Positions 1 through 5,911 of a DNA stretch of 7,084 nucleotides are shown piece by piece. How positions within the stretch are numbered: the first letter of the stretch is position 1; the number at the start of each line of letters is the position of its first letter. The notes beneath the pieces were generated by a model. It did no database searches. It worked only from the letters and a program-made list of their open reading frames with translations, and had not been told where the DNA came from. A program made the position numbers and the translations under genes. Source of the stretch: Acholeplasmataceae bacterium (GTDB lineage Bacteria; Bacillota; Negativicutes; Acidaminococcales; Acidaminococcaceae); assembly GCA_012744295.1 (NCBI GenBank), contig JAAYIB010000094.1, positions 1 through 7,084 of the forward strand, written 5' to 3'.

Positions 1-25
1 CCTCGGAATGCCGTTCAGCGCATAA
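1..25 (+). CDS. rplE: 50S ribosomal protein L5, C-terminal end only (partial)
   Basis: Only the last seven codons and the TAA stop (23-25) are inside the window; reading frame starts at base 2 and gives LGMPFSA. The ending Leu-Gly-Met-Pro-Phe is the usual C-terminus of bacterial L5, the 5S-rRNA-binding protein of the central protuberance. L5 is also the gene that precedes rpsN in the spc operon of Firmicutes. The identification rests on this short tail plus position, so it is good but not independent evidence. Confidence 0.85.
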
Positions 26-28
26 GTG

Positions 29-35
29 AGGAGGG
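29..35 (+). promoter_or_regulatory. Ribosome binding site deciding the TTG start of rpsN
   Basis: AGGAGGG lies 6 bases before a TTG codon at 42. There is no in-frame ATG nearby that would preserve the conserved MAKTALIEKW start of S14, so this strong SD supports TTG initiation. Confidence 0.8.
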
Positions 36-41
36 AATCCC

Positions 42-227
42 TTGGCTAAAACAGCCCTGATTGAAAAATGGAAAAATGAGCCGAAGTTCAAGGTTCGCCG
101 TTATAATCGCTGCAAGATTTGCGGCAGGCCACATGGCTACATGCGTAAATTCGGCCTATGCCGTATCTGCTTCCGCGAATATAGCTACAAAGGCGCTATT
201 CCGGGAGTAACCAAAGCAAGCTGGTAA
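42..227 (+). CDS. rpsN: 30S ribosomal protein S14, zinc-binding type (S14 type Z)
   Basis: A 61-residue protein, the exact usual length of the short, zinc-containing (C+) form of S14, which binds 16S rRNA in the head of the 30S subunit near S3, S10 and S19. The zinc ribbon is visible as Cys24-x2-Cys27 and Cys40-x2-Cys43, in the context RCKICGRPHGY and LCRICFRE. The C-terminus GVTKASW is typical. It starts with TTG behind a strong SD, 16 bases after the rplE stop, and is followed by rpsH in the standard spc order. The gene is intact. The zinc-free longer paralogue found in some Firmicutes is not in this window. A few firmicutes genomes label this gene rpsZ. Confidence 0.97.
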   Translation: MAKTALIEKWKNEPKFKVRRYNRCKICGRPHGYMRKFGLCRICFREYSYKGAIPGVTKASW

Positions 228-257
228 TTTCAGCAGAAGGAAGGAGGGTATTTAAGT

Positions 258-656
258 ATGGTTATGACTGACCCAATTGCCGATATGCTTACCCGTATTC
301 GTAACGCAAATTCGGTTCATCACGATAAAGTTGAAATTCCAAGCTCGAAGATTAAGGTTGCTATTGCTGAAATCTTGAAAAGCGAAGGTTTCATTAAAGA
401 TTTCGAAGTACTTGCAGACAGCAAGCAAAATGTTATCCGTGTCAGCCTTAAATACGGTGCAAACCGTGAAAAGGTTATTTCCGGGATTAAACGTATTTCC
501 AAACCGGGACTGCGCGTTTATTCTCAGAAAGATCAACTGCCCAGAGTCCTTGGCGGTTTGGGTATTGCAATAGTATCCACTTCCCAAGGAATGATGACCG
601 ATAAAGCAGCACGCAAGGCTGGCCTTGGTGGAGAGGTAATCGCATACGTTTGGTAA
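258..656 (+). CDS. rpsH: 30S ribosomal protein S8
   Basis: 132 aa, the family norm. S8 is a primary 16S rRNA-binding protein that nucleates assembly of the 30S central domain. The N-terminus MVMTDPIADMLTRIRNAN is the canonical Firmicutes start, and the C-terminal half has the RNA-binding signature STSQG at residues 107-111 followed by MTDKAARK and the conserved ending GGEVIAYVW. AAGGAGGG at 241-248 is 9 bases from ATG 258 but 15 bases from the in-frame ATG at 264, so 258 is the better start. In E. coli S8 represses the spc operon through a site at rplE; nothing here shows whether that applies in this organism. Intact, with codon use similar to its neighbours. Confidence 0.98.
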   Translation: MVMTDPIADMLTRIRNANSVHHDKVEIPSSKIKVAIAEILKSEGFIKDFEVLADSKQNVIRVSLKYGANREKVISGIKRISKPGLRVYSQKDQLPRVLGGLGIAIVSTSQGMMTDKAARKAGLGGEVIAYVW

Positions 657-686
657 CAACTTCTAATAGACAGGAGGTGCTCATAA

Positions 687-1235
687 GTGTCAAGAATTGG
701 TAAACTACCTATTACTGTTCCTGCTAATGTTACAGTTAAAATAGAAAACAATCTGGTTACTGTCAAAGGACCAAAAGGCGAATTGTCCCGTCAAATAAAC
801 CAGGACATGAAGCTTAAGCTTGAAGACGGACAACTCACGGTGGAACGACCAAGCGACGAGAAGCTGCATCGCTCGATGCACGGCCTTTCCAGAACCTTGA
901 TCAACAACATGGTCGTCGGCGTTACTGACGGTTACGCAAAAACCCTTGAAATCAGCGGAGTTGGTTATCGTGCTGCCAAACAGGGCGAAAGCATCAACTT
1001 TACGCTGGGCTTTTCGCACCCGGTAGTCATGGAACCGCCGACAGGAATCACTTTTGAGGTTCCCGCTCCGAACAAGATTATTGTCAAGGGAGCAAATAAA
1101 GAAACGGTAGGCGCCATTGCAGCCGAAATCCGTACACTTCGTCCGCCCGAGCCCTATAAAGGCAAAGGAATTCGTTATGAAGGCGAAACCATTCGTCGCA
1201 AGGCTGGTAAAGCCGGCGCCAAAGGCAAGAAGTAA
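687..1235 (+). CDS. rplF: 50S ribosomal protein L6
   Basis: 182 aa, close to the usual 178-180. L6 binds 23S rRNA near the sarcin-ricin loop at the base of the L7/L12 stalk. It begins MSRIGKLPI, the standard start, shows the two duplicated L6 domains (about residues 10-80 and 83-165), and contains the family signature PPEPYKGKGIRY at 153-164. The tail is basic (RRKAGKAGAKGKK). GTG start at 687 is set by AGGAGGTG at 672-679, 7 bases upstream. It sits 30 bases after rpsH and 25 before the rplR start. Nothing unusual apart from the GTG start. Confidence 0.98.
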   Translation: MSRIGKLPITVPANVTVKIENNLVTVKGPKGELSRQINQDMKLKLEDGQLTVERPSDEKLHRSMHGLSRTLINNMVVGVTDGYAKTLEISGVGYRAAKQGESINFTLGFSHPVVMEPPTGITFEVPAPNKIIVKGANKETVGAIAAEIRTLRPPEPYKGKGIRYEGETIRRKAGKAGAKGKK

Positions 1236-1243
1236 TTTCTAAA

Positions 1244-1255
1244 GGAAGGGAGTGA
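1244..1255 (+). promoter_or_regulatory. Ribosome binding region with two possible start codons for rplR
   Basis: GGAAGGGAGTGA is an imperfect SD region. The GGAG at 1249-1252 stands 8 bases from TTG 1261, whereas the in-frame GTG at 1252 sits inside this purine tract and only has AAAGGA (1241-1246) 5 bases upstream. The layout favours TTG 1261 but does not exclude GTG 1252. Confidence 0.5.
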
Positions 1256-1260
1256 AACTC

Positions 1261-1623
1261 TTGCTTAATAGAGCAGATAAAAACGAGAAGCGTCAAAAAC
1301 GTCATCTCCGTTCCCGCAAACAGATTATTGGTACGGCAGAAAAGCCACGTTTAAACGTCTATCGCAGTTTAAGCAACATTTATGCACAAATCATCAATGA
1401 TGTTACAGGTGAAACAATTGTTTCAGCCAGCACCGTTGAAAAGAATGTAAAAGAAAACTACGGCGGCAACATTGAGGCAGCCAAGTCTGTCGGTGAGGCC
1501 ATCGCAAAGAAAGCCCTGGAGAAGGGAATCAATGTAGTAGTATTCGATCGTGGCGGCTATCTTTATCACGGCCGTGTAGCAGCACTCGCTGAAGCGGCTC
1601 GCGCAGCCGGTCTTCAATTCTAA
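1261..1623 (+). CDS. rplR: 50S ribosomal protein L18
   Basis: L18 binds 5S rRNA with L5 and helps dock it in the central protuberance. From TTG 1261 the protein is 120 aa, the same length as B. subtilis L18, and its first residues (MLNRADKNEKRQKRH) align without a gap to the family. Starting at the in-frame GTG 1252 would add three residues (MKL before LLNRADK). Motifs seen are the basic N-terminal arm RQKRHLRSRK, GTAEKPRLNVYRS at 24-36, and the strongly conserved FDRGGYLYHGRV at 95-106, with the typical ending AAGLQF. Gene identity is certain; only the start is open. It lies between rplF and rpsE, as in all spc operons. Confidence 0.96.
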   Translation: MLNRADKNEKRQKRHLRSRKQIIGTAEKPRLNVYRSLSNIYAQIINDVTGETIVSASTVEKNVKENYGGNIEAAKSVGEAIAKKALEKGINVVVFDRGGYLYHGRVAALAEAARAAGLQF

Positions 1624-1640
1624 CAGAAGGAGGAATAATA

Positions 1641-2141
1641 GTGGCGAATTTCGAAAAACAAGAATCCGACTTAAAAGAAAAAGTCGTATTTATCAACCGT
1701 GTTGCCAAAGTCGTAAAAGGCGGACGTCGTTTCTCCTTCTCTGCGCTGGTTGTGGTTGGTGATGAAAATGGTCATGTAGGTATGGGCCTGGGTAAAGCTG
1801 CCGAAGTTCCGGAAGCTATCCGCAAAGGCGTTGAAGATGCAAAGAAGAATCTTGTCAGCGTTCCTTTGGTTGGTACTACCATTCCTCATGAAATAATAGG
1901 AGTATTCGGCGCCGGCCGTGTTTTCTTGAAACCGGCTGCGGAAGGTACCGGCGTTATTGCCGGAGGCCCTGTTCGTGCGGTGCTTGAGCTTGCTGGCGTC
2001 AGAGACATTCTGACAAAGTCGCAAGGCTCTTCAAATCCAAATAACGTTGTTCGTGCAACTCTTCAGGGATTGACTTCCCTCAAGAGTGCAGCATCTGTTG
2101 CAGCCTTGCGCGGAAAAACTGTGGAAGAATTATTAGGCTAA
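1641..2141 (+). CDS. rpsE: 30S ribosomal protein S5
   Basis: 166 aa, as in B. subtilis. S5 acts in the 30S body near the mRNA entry and in decoding fidelity. The N-terminal double-stranded-RNA-binding-like domain spans roughly residues 11-75, and the C-terminal domain roughly 85-155 with GAGRVFLKPAAEGTGVIAGG. The loop that contacts spectinomycin, VVKGGRRFSF at 24-33, has the wild-type Lys26-Gly27-Gly28, so no classic spectinomycin-resistance substitution is visible. GTG start, with AAGGAGG at 1627-1633 placed 7 bases upstream. 17 bases separate it from rplR, and its TAA is overlapped by the SD for rpmD. Confidence 0.98.
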   Translation: MANFEKQESDLKEKVVFINRVAKVVKGGRRFSFSALVVVGDENGHVGMGLGKAAEVPEAIRKGVEDAKKNLVSVPLVGTTIPHEIIGVFGAGRVFLKPAAEGTGVIAGGPVRAVLELAGVRDILTKSQGSSNPNNVVRATLQGLTSLKSAASVAALRGKTVEELLG

Positions 2142-2146
2142 GGAGG
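2140..2146 (+). promoter_or_regulatory. rpmD ribosome binding site overlapping the rpsE stop codon
   Basis: AAGGAGG shares its first two bases with the rpsE TAA (2139-2141). It lies 4 bases from ATG 2151 and 7 bases from ATG 2154, favouring the second ATG. Ribosomes terminating on rpsE cover this site, which suggests coupling of S5 and L30 translation (inference). Confidence 0.75.
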
Positions 2147-2153
2147 AAGCATG

Positions 2154-2339
2154 ATGGAACAAATTAAAGTCACGCTGACCCGCAGCCTGATCGGATATCC
2201 GCAGGATCAAAGAGCAACCGTAAAGGCTTTGGGTTTAGGCAAAATAGGTACCAGTGTGGTAAAAAACGATACGGCTACTATTCGCGGCATGATCCGCAAG
2301 GTAGAACATCTCGTGAAGGTAGAAAAAGTTGAAGCTTAA
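2154..2339 (+). CDS. rpmD: 50S ribosomal protein L30
   Basis: 61 aa from ATG 2154, or 62 from the ATG directly before it at 2151. L30 is a small 23S rRNA-binding protein of the large subunit, present in Firmicutes but absent from some bacterial groups. MEQIKVTLTRSLIGYPQDQR aligns end to end with the Firmicutes family, and the core holds the conserved TVKALGLGKI and the IRGMIRKVEHLV segment. The start at 2154 is chosen for SD spacing and for the alignment of the N-terminus. It sits between rpsE and rplO, its normal place. Confidence 0.96.
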   Translation: MEQIKVTLTRSLIGYPQDQRATVKALGLGKIGTSVVKNDTATIRGMIRKVEHLVKVEKVEA

Positions 2340-2342
2340 GAC

Positions 2343-2351
2343 AAGGAGGTG
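2343..2351 (+). promoter_or_regulatory. rplO ribosome binding site that decides its start
   Basis: AAGGAGGTG is a full SD consensus. The GTG at 2349 is part of the SD itself and so is an implausible start; ATG 2358 is 6 bases downstream of the site and fits the conserved L15 N-terminus. Confidence 0.85.
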
Positions 2352-2357
2352 CCGCAA

Positions 2358-2798
2358 ATGAATTTGCATGAATTATCACCGGCTCCCGGTTCAAAGAGAG
2401 CAGCCGTCCGTGTTGGACGCGGCCTCGGTTCCGGCCTCGGTAAAACATCAGGCAAAGGCCAAAAAGGACAAAAGTCCCGCTCAGGCGGTGTAAAGCGTCC
2501 GGGTTTTGAAGGCGGTCAAAAGCCGTTATATCTGCGTTTGCCAAAACGCGGATTCTACAATAAATTTGGCGTAAGCTACGCTGAAGTTAATGTTGCAAGT
2601 TTGAATTGCTTTGAAGACGGTACGGTAGTTGATCCTGTATTGCTTATTGAAACCGGCATAGTCAAAAATATCCGTGACGGCGTTCGCATTCTCGGTAACG
2701 GCGAGCTTACCAAGACTCTTACCGTACAAGCTATGGGTTTCAGCAAGACTGCAGAAGAAAAAATTATTGCAGCCGGCGGAAAAGTAGAGGTGATCTAA
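2358..2798 (+). CDS. rplO: 50S ribosomal protein L15
   Basis: 146 aa from ATG 2358, the family norm. L15 is a late-assembly 23S rRNA-binding protein with a long extended N-terminal arm. It starts MNLHELSPAPGSK, followed by the Gly/Lys-rich arm with GRGLGSGLGKTSGKGQKGQ at 20-38 and the conserved FEGGQKPLYLRLPKRGF at 50-66. The C-terminal globular domain ends in AAGGKVEVI. An upstream in-frame GTG (2349) would add MPQ but lies inside the SD. The last codons of rplO contain the SD for secY, whose start codon follows the stop directly. Confidence 0.97.
   Translation: MNLHELSPAPGSKRAAVRVGRGLGSGLGKTSGKGQKGQKSRSGGVKRPGFEGGQKPLYLRLPKRGFYNKFGVSYAEVNVASLNCFEDGTVVDPVLLIETGIVKNIRDGVRILGNGELTKTLTVQAMGFSKTAEEKIIAAGGKVEVI
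2787..2794 (+). promoter_or_regulatory. secY ribosome binding site inside the end of rplO
   Basis: GAGGTGAT lies within the last codons of rplO, and the GTG start of secY (2799) directly follows the rplO TAA (2796-2798). SecY has no untranslated spacer of its own, so its translation is probably coupled to that of L15. Confidence 0.7.
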
Positions 2799-4055
2799 GT
2801 GTTATCAGCCCTTTCAAATATTGCTAAAATTACGGAACTCAGGCAAAAGGTAGTTTTTACGCTGGCCATGTTCATAGTTTTTAGGGCTGGAACACATATC
2901 CCTGTTCCCGGTGTTAACGCGGCAATGATAGAACAGCTGTTTACAAGCGGTAACCTGTTCGGTTTGCTCGATATGTTTTCAGGAGGCGCCCTCAGCAAGT
3001 TTTCAATATTTGCGATGAGCATTACTCCCTATATCAACGCCTCGATTATCCTGCAGCTCCTTCAGGTGGTTGTACCGACTCTGGAGCGCTGGTCCAAGGA
3101 AGGCGAAGAGGGCCGCAAGAAGATTAGTAAGCTTACCAGGTACGGCACTGTCGTGCTCGGTTTCATCCAGGCAATCGGGATGGCTTACGGTTTGCGTGTG
3201 GCAATTAACAATCCGAGCATCGGTTCGTTCTTGATGATTGCAGTTACCTTGACGGCAGGCACGGTGTTTCTGATGTGGATTGGTGAGCAAATAACCGCCA
3301 AAGGCATTGGAAACGGCATTTCACTGATAATTTTTGCGGGTATTGTTTCCCGGCTGCCTGACGGCCTGGCCATTATCTACAATTATGTGCAAGCCGGCAC
3401 TGTTAACATACTGAACGTCATCCTGTTTGCGATCCTGGCGGTTGTCATGATAGTTTTTGTAGTGATAATCACGCAGGGCATTCGCAAGGTGCCGGTACAG
3501 TACGCCAAGAGAGTTGTCGGCCGCAAGATGTACGGCGGTCATACAAGCTATATTCCGCTGAAAGTCAACCAGGCAGGTGTTATACCGATTATCTTTGCTT
3601 CATCAGTACTGATGTTTCCTGTGACAATAGCTCAGTTTATTGAAGTTCCCTGGATTAAGACAGTGGCCGGCTGGTTCGCTTGGGGCACACCGCTTCAGAC
3701 GACGCTTTACATCTTGTTTATTGTGTTCTTCACATATTTCTATACAGCGGTAAGCATGAACATAGCGGATATGTCGGACAACATCAAGAAGTACGGCGGT
3801 TTCATACCTGGTTTACGGCCGGGCAAGCCAACCACTGATTACCTTGACAGGATAATGTCAAGAATCACGATGTCAGGCGCAGTATTCCTGGCATTGGTGG
3901 CGATTATGCCGAACCTGATAGCTTGGACTACCGGAATTGAAGGAGTCTATTTTGGCGGAACGGCACTATTGATCGTAGTTGGTGTTGCACTGGATACTAT
4001 GAAGCAGATAGAATCGCTGATTTTGATGCGTCACTACCAAGGCTTCATGAAATAG
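2799..4055 (+). CDS. secY: Protein translocase subunit SecY
   Basis: 418 aa, within the normal 415-440. SecY is the pore of the SecYEG channel that exports or inserts nascent proteins in the cytoplasmic membrane. Hydrophobic stretches support ten transmembrane helices, near residues 18-36, 71-92, 113-133, 143-163, 173-192, 205-226, 259-278, 299-320, 358-377 and 383-402. The plug region after TM1 reads GLLDMFSGGALSKFSIFAMS (55-74). The second family signature is around 159-182 (MWIGEQITAKGIGNGIS). The large cytosolic loop holds FIPGLRPGKPT at 335-345, with the conserved Arg340 used in SecA/ribosome coupling. GTG start abutting the rplO stop. The TAG stop overlaps the SD of adk. secY followed by adk and map is the standard Firmicutes order. 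Confidence 0.98.
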   Translation: MLSALSNIAKITELRQKVVFTLAMFIVFRAGTHIPVPGVNAAMIEQLFTSGNLFGLLDMFSGGALSKFSIFAMSITPYINASIILQLLQVVVPTLERWSKEGEEGRKKISKLTRYGTVVLGFIQAIGMAYGLRVAINNPSIGSFLMIAVTLTAGTVFLMWIGEQITAKGIGNGISLIIFAGIVSRLPDGLAIIYNYVQAGTVNILNVILFAILAVVMIVFVVIITQGIRKVPVQYAKRVVGRKMYGGHTSYIPLKVNQAGVIPIIFASSVLMFPVTIAQFIEVPWIKTVAGWFAWGTPLQTTLYILFIVFFTYFYTAVSMNIADMSDNIKKYGGFIPGLRPGKPTTDYLDRIMSRITMSGAVFLALVAIMPNLIAWTTGIEGVYFGGTALLIVVGVALDTMKQIESLILMRHYQGFMK

Positions 4056-4059
4056 GAGG
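4054..4059 (+). promoter_or_regulatory. adk ribosome binding site that decides its start
   Basis: AGGAGG overlaps the secY TAG. ATG 4060 begins immediately after it with no spacing, whereas ATG 4069 is 9 bases away, so the second in-frame ATG is the start. Confidence 0.8.
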
Positions 4060-4068
4060 ATGACGAAT

Positions 4069-4719
4069 ATGTACATTCTTTTAATGGGACCTCCGGGCGC
4101 TGGAAAAGGCACTCAGGCAGAAAGATTGATTGCGGATTACAAAATCCCGCATATTTCAACTGGTGACATGTTTCGTGCCGCTGTAAAGAAAGGCACTGAA
4201 CTTGGAAAAGAAGCTAAAAAATATATGGACGCCGGCACGCTTGTTCCCGATAGCGTTACCATTGGGATCGTCAGGGAAAGCTTAGCGAATCCGGAATGTT
4301 CCAGAGGTTTTATCCTGGACGGTTTTCCAAGAACCGAAGAGCAGGCAATTGCTCTTGATGGAATCTTAACCGAGCTGGGCATCAAAATGAACGGCGTGGT
4401 TAACATAGTGGTTCCTGATCAGGAACTGGTAGGACGTGTAACGGGCAGACGCATCTGCAAAGCCTGCGGCGCAACCTACCATGTTGAATACAACCCAAGC
4501 AAAGTTGAAGCTATGTGTGATAAATGCGGCGGTGCGTTGTATCAACGCGACGATGACAAAGAAGAAACTGTGAAAAAACGATTAGAAGTTTATCATAGCC
4601 AAACTGCCCCGCTTATTGAGTATTACAAGCAACATGGCGTTTATAAGGAAATCAACGGCTTGCAAGCTATTGAAAAGGTATACGCCGACGTTAAGGAAAG
4701 CCTCGAAGGCGGCAAGTAA
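4069..4719 (+). CDS. adk: Adenylate kinase, zinc-containing long form
   Basis: 216 aa from ATG 4069, matching the usual 215-217 for Gram-positive Adk. It catalyses ATP + AMP = 2 ADP in the cytosol. The P-loop is GPPGAGKGT at 7-15 with Lys13. The AMP-binding part follows with HISTGDMFR (28-35) and the catalytic-site DGFPR at 84-88. The LID domain is the long form (about 126-163) with a structural zinc site Cys130-x2-Cys133 and Cys150-x2-Cys153. B. subtilis has Asp at the fourth position, so the four-Cys version here is the fuller site. An upstream ATG at 4060 would add MTN but is too close to the SD. Its TAA shares one base with the map ATG. Confidence 0.98.
   Translation: MYILLMGPPGAGKGTQAERLIADYKIPHISTGDMFRAAVKKGTELGKEAKKYMDAGTLVPDSVTIGIVRESLANPECSRGFILDGFPRTEEQAIALDGILTELGIKMNGVVNIVVPDQELVGRVTGRRICKACGATYHVEYNPSKVEAMCDKCGGALYQRDDDKEETVKKRLEVYHSQTAPLIEYYKQHGVYKEINGLQAIEKVYADVKESLEGGK
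4706..4712 (+). promoter_or_regulatory. Weak map ribosome binding site inside adk
   Basis: AAGGCGG, one mismatch from AAGGAGG, lies 6 bases before the map ATG at 4719. It is the weakest SD in the window apart from rplR, and the adk stop and map start overlap as TAATG, so map probably relies on ribosomes re-initiating after adk. Confidence 0.6.
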
Positions 4720-5468
4720 TGATTCTTTTGAAGTCCGAACGTGAAATACAAAGCATGCGCGAAGCCGGCAGGATCGTAGCTTTGGCGTTGGATGCGGTCG
4801 GCAAGGTGGTAGAACCTGGAATTGCCACACAGGAGCTGGACGAAATAGCCCGAAAAATCATTACGGAGCATGGCGCAAAACCTGCTTTTAAAGGTTTATA
4901 CGGTTTCCCGGCAAATATCTGTGTGTCTGTAAACTGTGAAGTTGTACATGGAATTCCCGGTTCCCGCAAACTTGCGGAAGGTGATATCGTTAGTGTTGAT
5001 TGTGGTGCGGAGATTGAAGGTTTTTGCGGAGATTCGGCCATGACCTTCCCGGTCGGCAGGGTTTCTCCCGAAAATGCAAGGCTGATACATGAAACTCGCA
5101 GCACGCTTTTTAAGGGAATTGAGAAGGCTACGGTAGGAAACAGGCTTGGAGCAATTTCTTATGCTATCCAAAGTTACGCTGAAAAAGCGGGCTTCAGGGT
5201 AGTGCGTGAGTACGTGGGACACGGCATTGGCCGGTCGATGCATGAAGACCCGGAGGTTCCCAACTACGGATTTCCAGACCGAGGGCCTGTTCTTAAGGCA
5301 GGAATGGTGCTGGCAATTGAGCCAATGATTAATTTGGGAACGCAAGCAGTAAAAACCACGGGCGACGGTTGGACGGTAGTTACATTAGATGGAAAGCCCT
5401 CGGCTCATTTCGAGCATACCGTGGCAATATTGCCTGACGGTCCGGAAATACTGACAAGACTTGCCTGA
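4719..5468 (+). CDS. map: Methionine aminopeptidase, type I
   Basis: 249 aa, typical of the type I enzyme without an N-terminal extension. It removes the initiator Met from nascent proteins when the second residue is small. The pita-bread fold residues are all present: metal ligands Asp94 (SVDCGAE), Asp105 (CGDSAMTF), His168 (GHGIGRSMHE), Glu201 (AIEPMI) and Glu232 (FEHTVAI), plus active-site His77 (VVHGIPG) and His175. It begins MILLKSEREIQSMREAG, standard for the family. The ATG overlaps the adk stop by one base (TAATG). The product acts at the ribosome exit, consistent with its place among ribosomal genes. Intact, no missing catalytic residue. Confidence 0.98.
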   Translation: MILLKSEREIQSMREAGRIVALALDAVGKVVEPGIATQELDEIARKIITEHGAKPAFKGLYGFPANICVSVNCEVVHGIPGSRKLAEGDIVSVDCGAEIEGFCGDSAMTFPVGRVSPENARLIHETRSTLFKGIEKATVGNRLGAISYAIQSYAEKAGFRVVREYVGHGIGRSMHEDPEVPNYGFPDRGPVLKAGMVLAIEPMINLGTQAVKTTGDGWTVVTLDGKPSAHFEHTVAILPDGPEILTRLA

Positions 5469-5489
5469 CGGGAAGTTACACTTTATAAT
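5461..5489 (+). promoter_or_regulatory. Candidate internal sigma-A type promoter for infA and downstream genes
   Basis: A perfect -10 hexamer TATAAT (5484-5489) stands 17 bases from TTGCCT (5461-5466), which matches TTGACA at four of six positions. It lies in the largest intergenic gap of the window, its -35 overlapping the end of map. The predicted start of transcription is near 5496, about 36 bases before the infA GTG. This would let infA, rpmJ, rpsM, rpsK and rpsD be made apart from the upstream spc genes. Based on sequence match only. Confidence 0.5.
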
Positions 5490-5494
5490 ATTTC

Positions 5495-5508
5495 AGGCTT
5501 CAAAGCCT
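5495..5508 (+). other. Short stem-loop between map and infA
   Basis: AGGCT (5495-5499) and AGCCT (5504-5508) can pair as a 5-bp stem around a 4-base TCAA loop. There is no following T-run, so it is not a convincing intrinsic terminator. It falls at the predicted 5' end of a transcript from the candidate promoter, where it could protect the mRNA end, but this short a stem may be chance. Confidence 0.3.
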
Positions 5509-5531
5509 AACTGACAAGGAGGTCAATATCT

Positions 5532-5750
5532 GTGTCAAAACAGGATGTAATCGAGGTTGAAGGCACGATTTTAGAATCTCTGCCCAATGCCATGTTTCAA
5601 GTAAAATTGGAGAACGGTCATGTGATTCTCGCACACATATCTGGTAAGATACGCATGAATTTCATCAAAATTTTGCCTGGTGACAGGGTGACAGTGGAAC
5701 TTACTCCATATGATCTGAATCGTGGACGAATAACATATCGTTTCAAATAA
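5532..5750 (+). CDS. infA: Translation initiation factor IF-1
   Basis: 72 aa, the exact family length, a single S1-like OB-fold. IF-1 binds the A site of the 30S subunit during initiation together with IF-2 and IF-3. The sequence opens MSKQDVIEVEGTILESLPNAMF, with the conserved core AHISGKIRMNFIKILPGDRV at 34-53 and the ending YDLNRGRITYRFK. It starts with GTG at 5532, 8 bases after AAGGAGGT (5516-5523). In B. subtilis a small KOW-domain gene lies between map and infA; here the 63-base gap has no room for one. rpmJ follows after 29 bases. Confidence 0.98.
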   Translation: MSKQDVIEVEGTILESLPNAMFQVKLENGHVILAHISGKIRMNFIKILPGDRVTVELTPYDLNRGRITYRFK

Positions 5751-5779
5751 CCAAGACAGGCAATAGGAGGTTTATTAAT

Positions 5780-5893
5780 ATGAAAGTCAGACCATCTGTA
5801 AAACCAATATGTGAAAAATGCAAAGTTATTAAACGTAAAGGTCACGTAATGGTAATTTGTGAAAACCCTAAACATAAACAAAAACAAGGATAA
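5780..5893 (+). CDS. rpmJ: 50S ribosomal protein L36, zinc-binding form
   Basis: A 37-aa gene, MKVRPSVKPICEKCKVIKRK followed by GHVMVICENPKHKQKQG, the exact usual length of bacterial L36. It is the smallest ribosomal protein and binds 23S rRNA in the large subunit. The zinc ligands of the C+ form are present: Cys11, Cys14, Cys27 and His32. AGGAGG at 5765-5770 is 9 bases before the ATG. It is very AT-rich (31 G or C among 114 bases, counted by hand), which follows largely from its Lys/Asn/Ile content written with AAA and ATT-type codons. The SD for rpsM begins right after its TAA. Confidence 0.97.
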   Translation: MKVRPSVKPICEKCKVIKRKGHVMVICENPKHKQKQG

Positions 5894-5903
5894 GAAGGAG
5901 GTG
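5894..5903 (+). promoter_or_regulatory. rpsM ribosome binding site that decides its start
   Basis: GAAGGAGGTG directly follows the rpmJ TAA. It is 8 bases from ATG 5912 but only 2 bases from the in-frame TTG at 5906, so ATG 5912 is the start, giving the conserved MARIAGVDLP. Confidence 0.85.
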
Positions 5904-5911
5904 TATTGTTA

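Noticed and set aside
252..659. Open frame of 135 codons on the - strand exactly opposite rpsH
   Set aside because: Full overlap with an intact, highly conserved S8 gene and no sign of a start site or known family.
1641..2141. Possible spectinomycin-resistance change in S5
   Set aside because: The VVKGGRRFSF loop (24-33) has the standard residues.
5495..5508. Stem-loop considered as an intrinsic terminator after map
   Set aside because: Only 5 bp, 4-base loop, and followed by AACTGACAAGG rather than a T-run; the downstream genes belong to the same conserved cluster.
5780..5893. Very AT-rich rpmJ considered as a foreign insertion
   Set aside because: L36 is Lys-rich and short, so 27% G+C follows mostly from its amino acids and AAA codons; it sits in its standard position with a normal SD.
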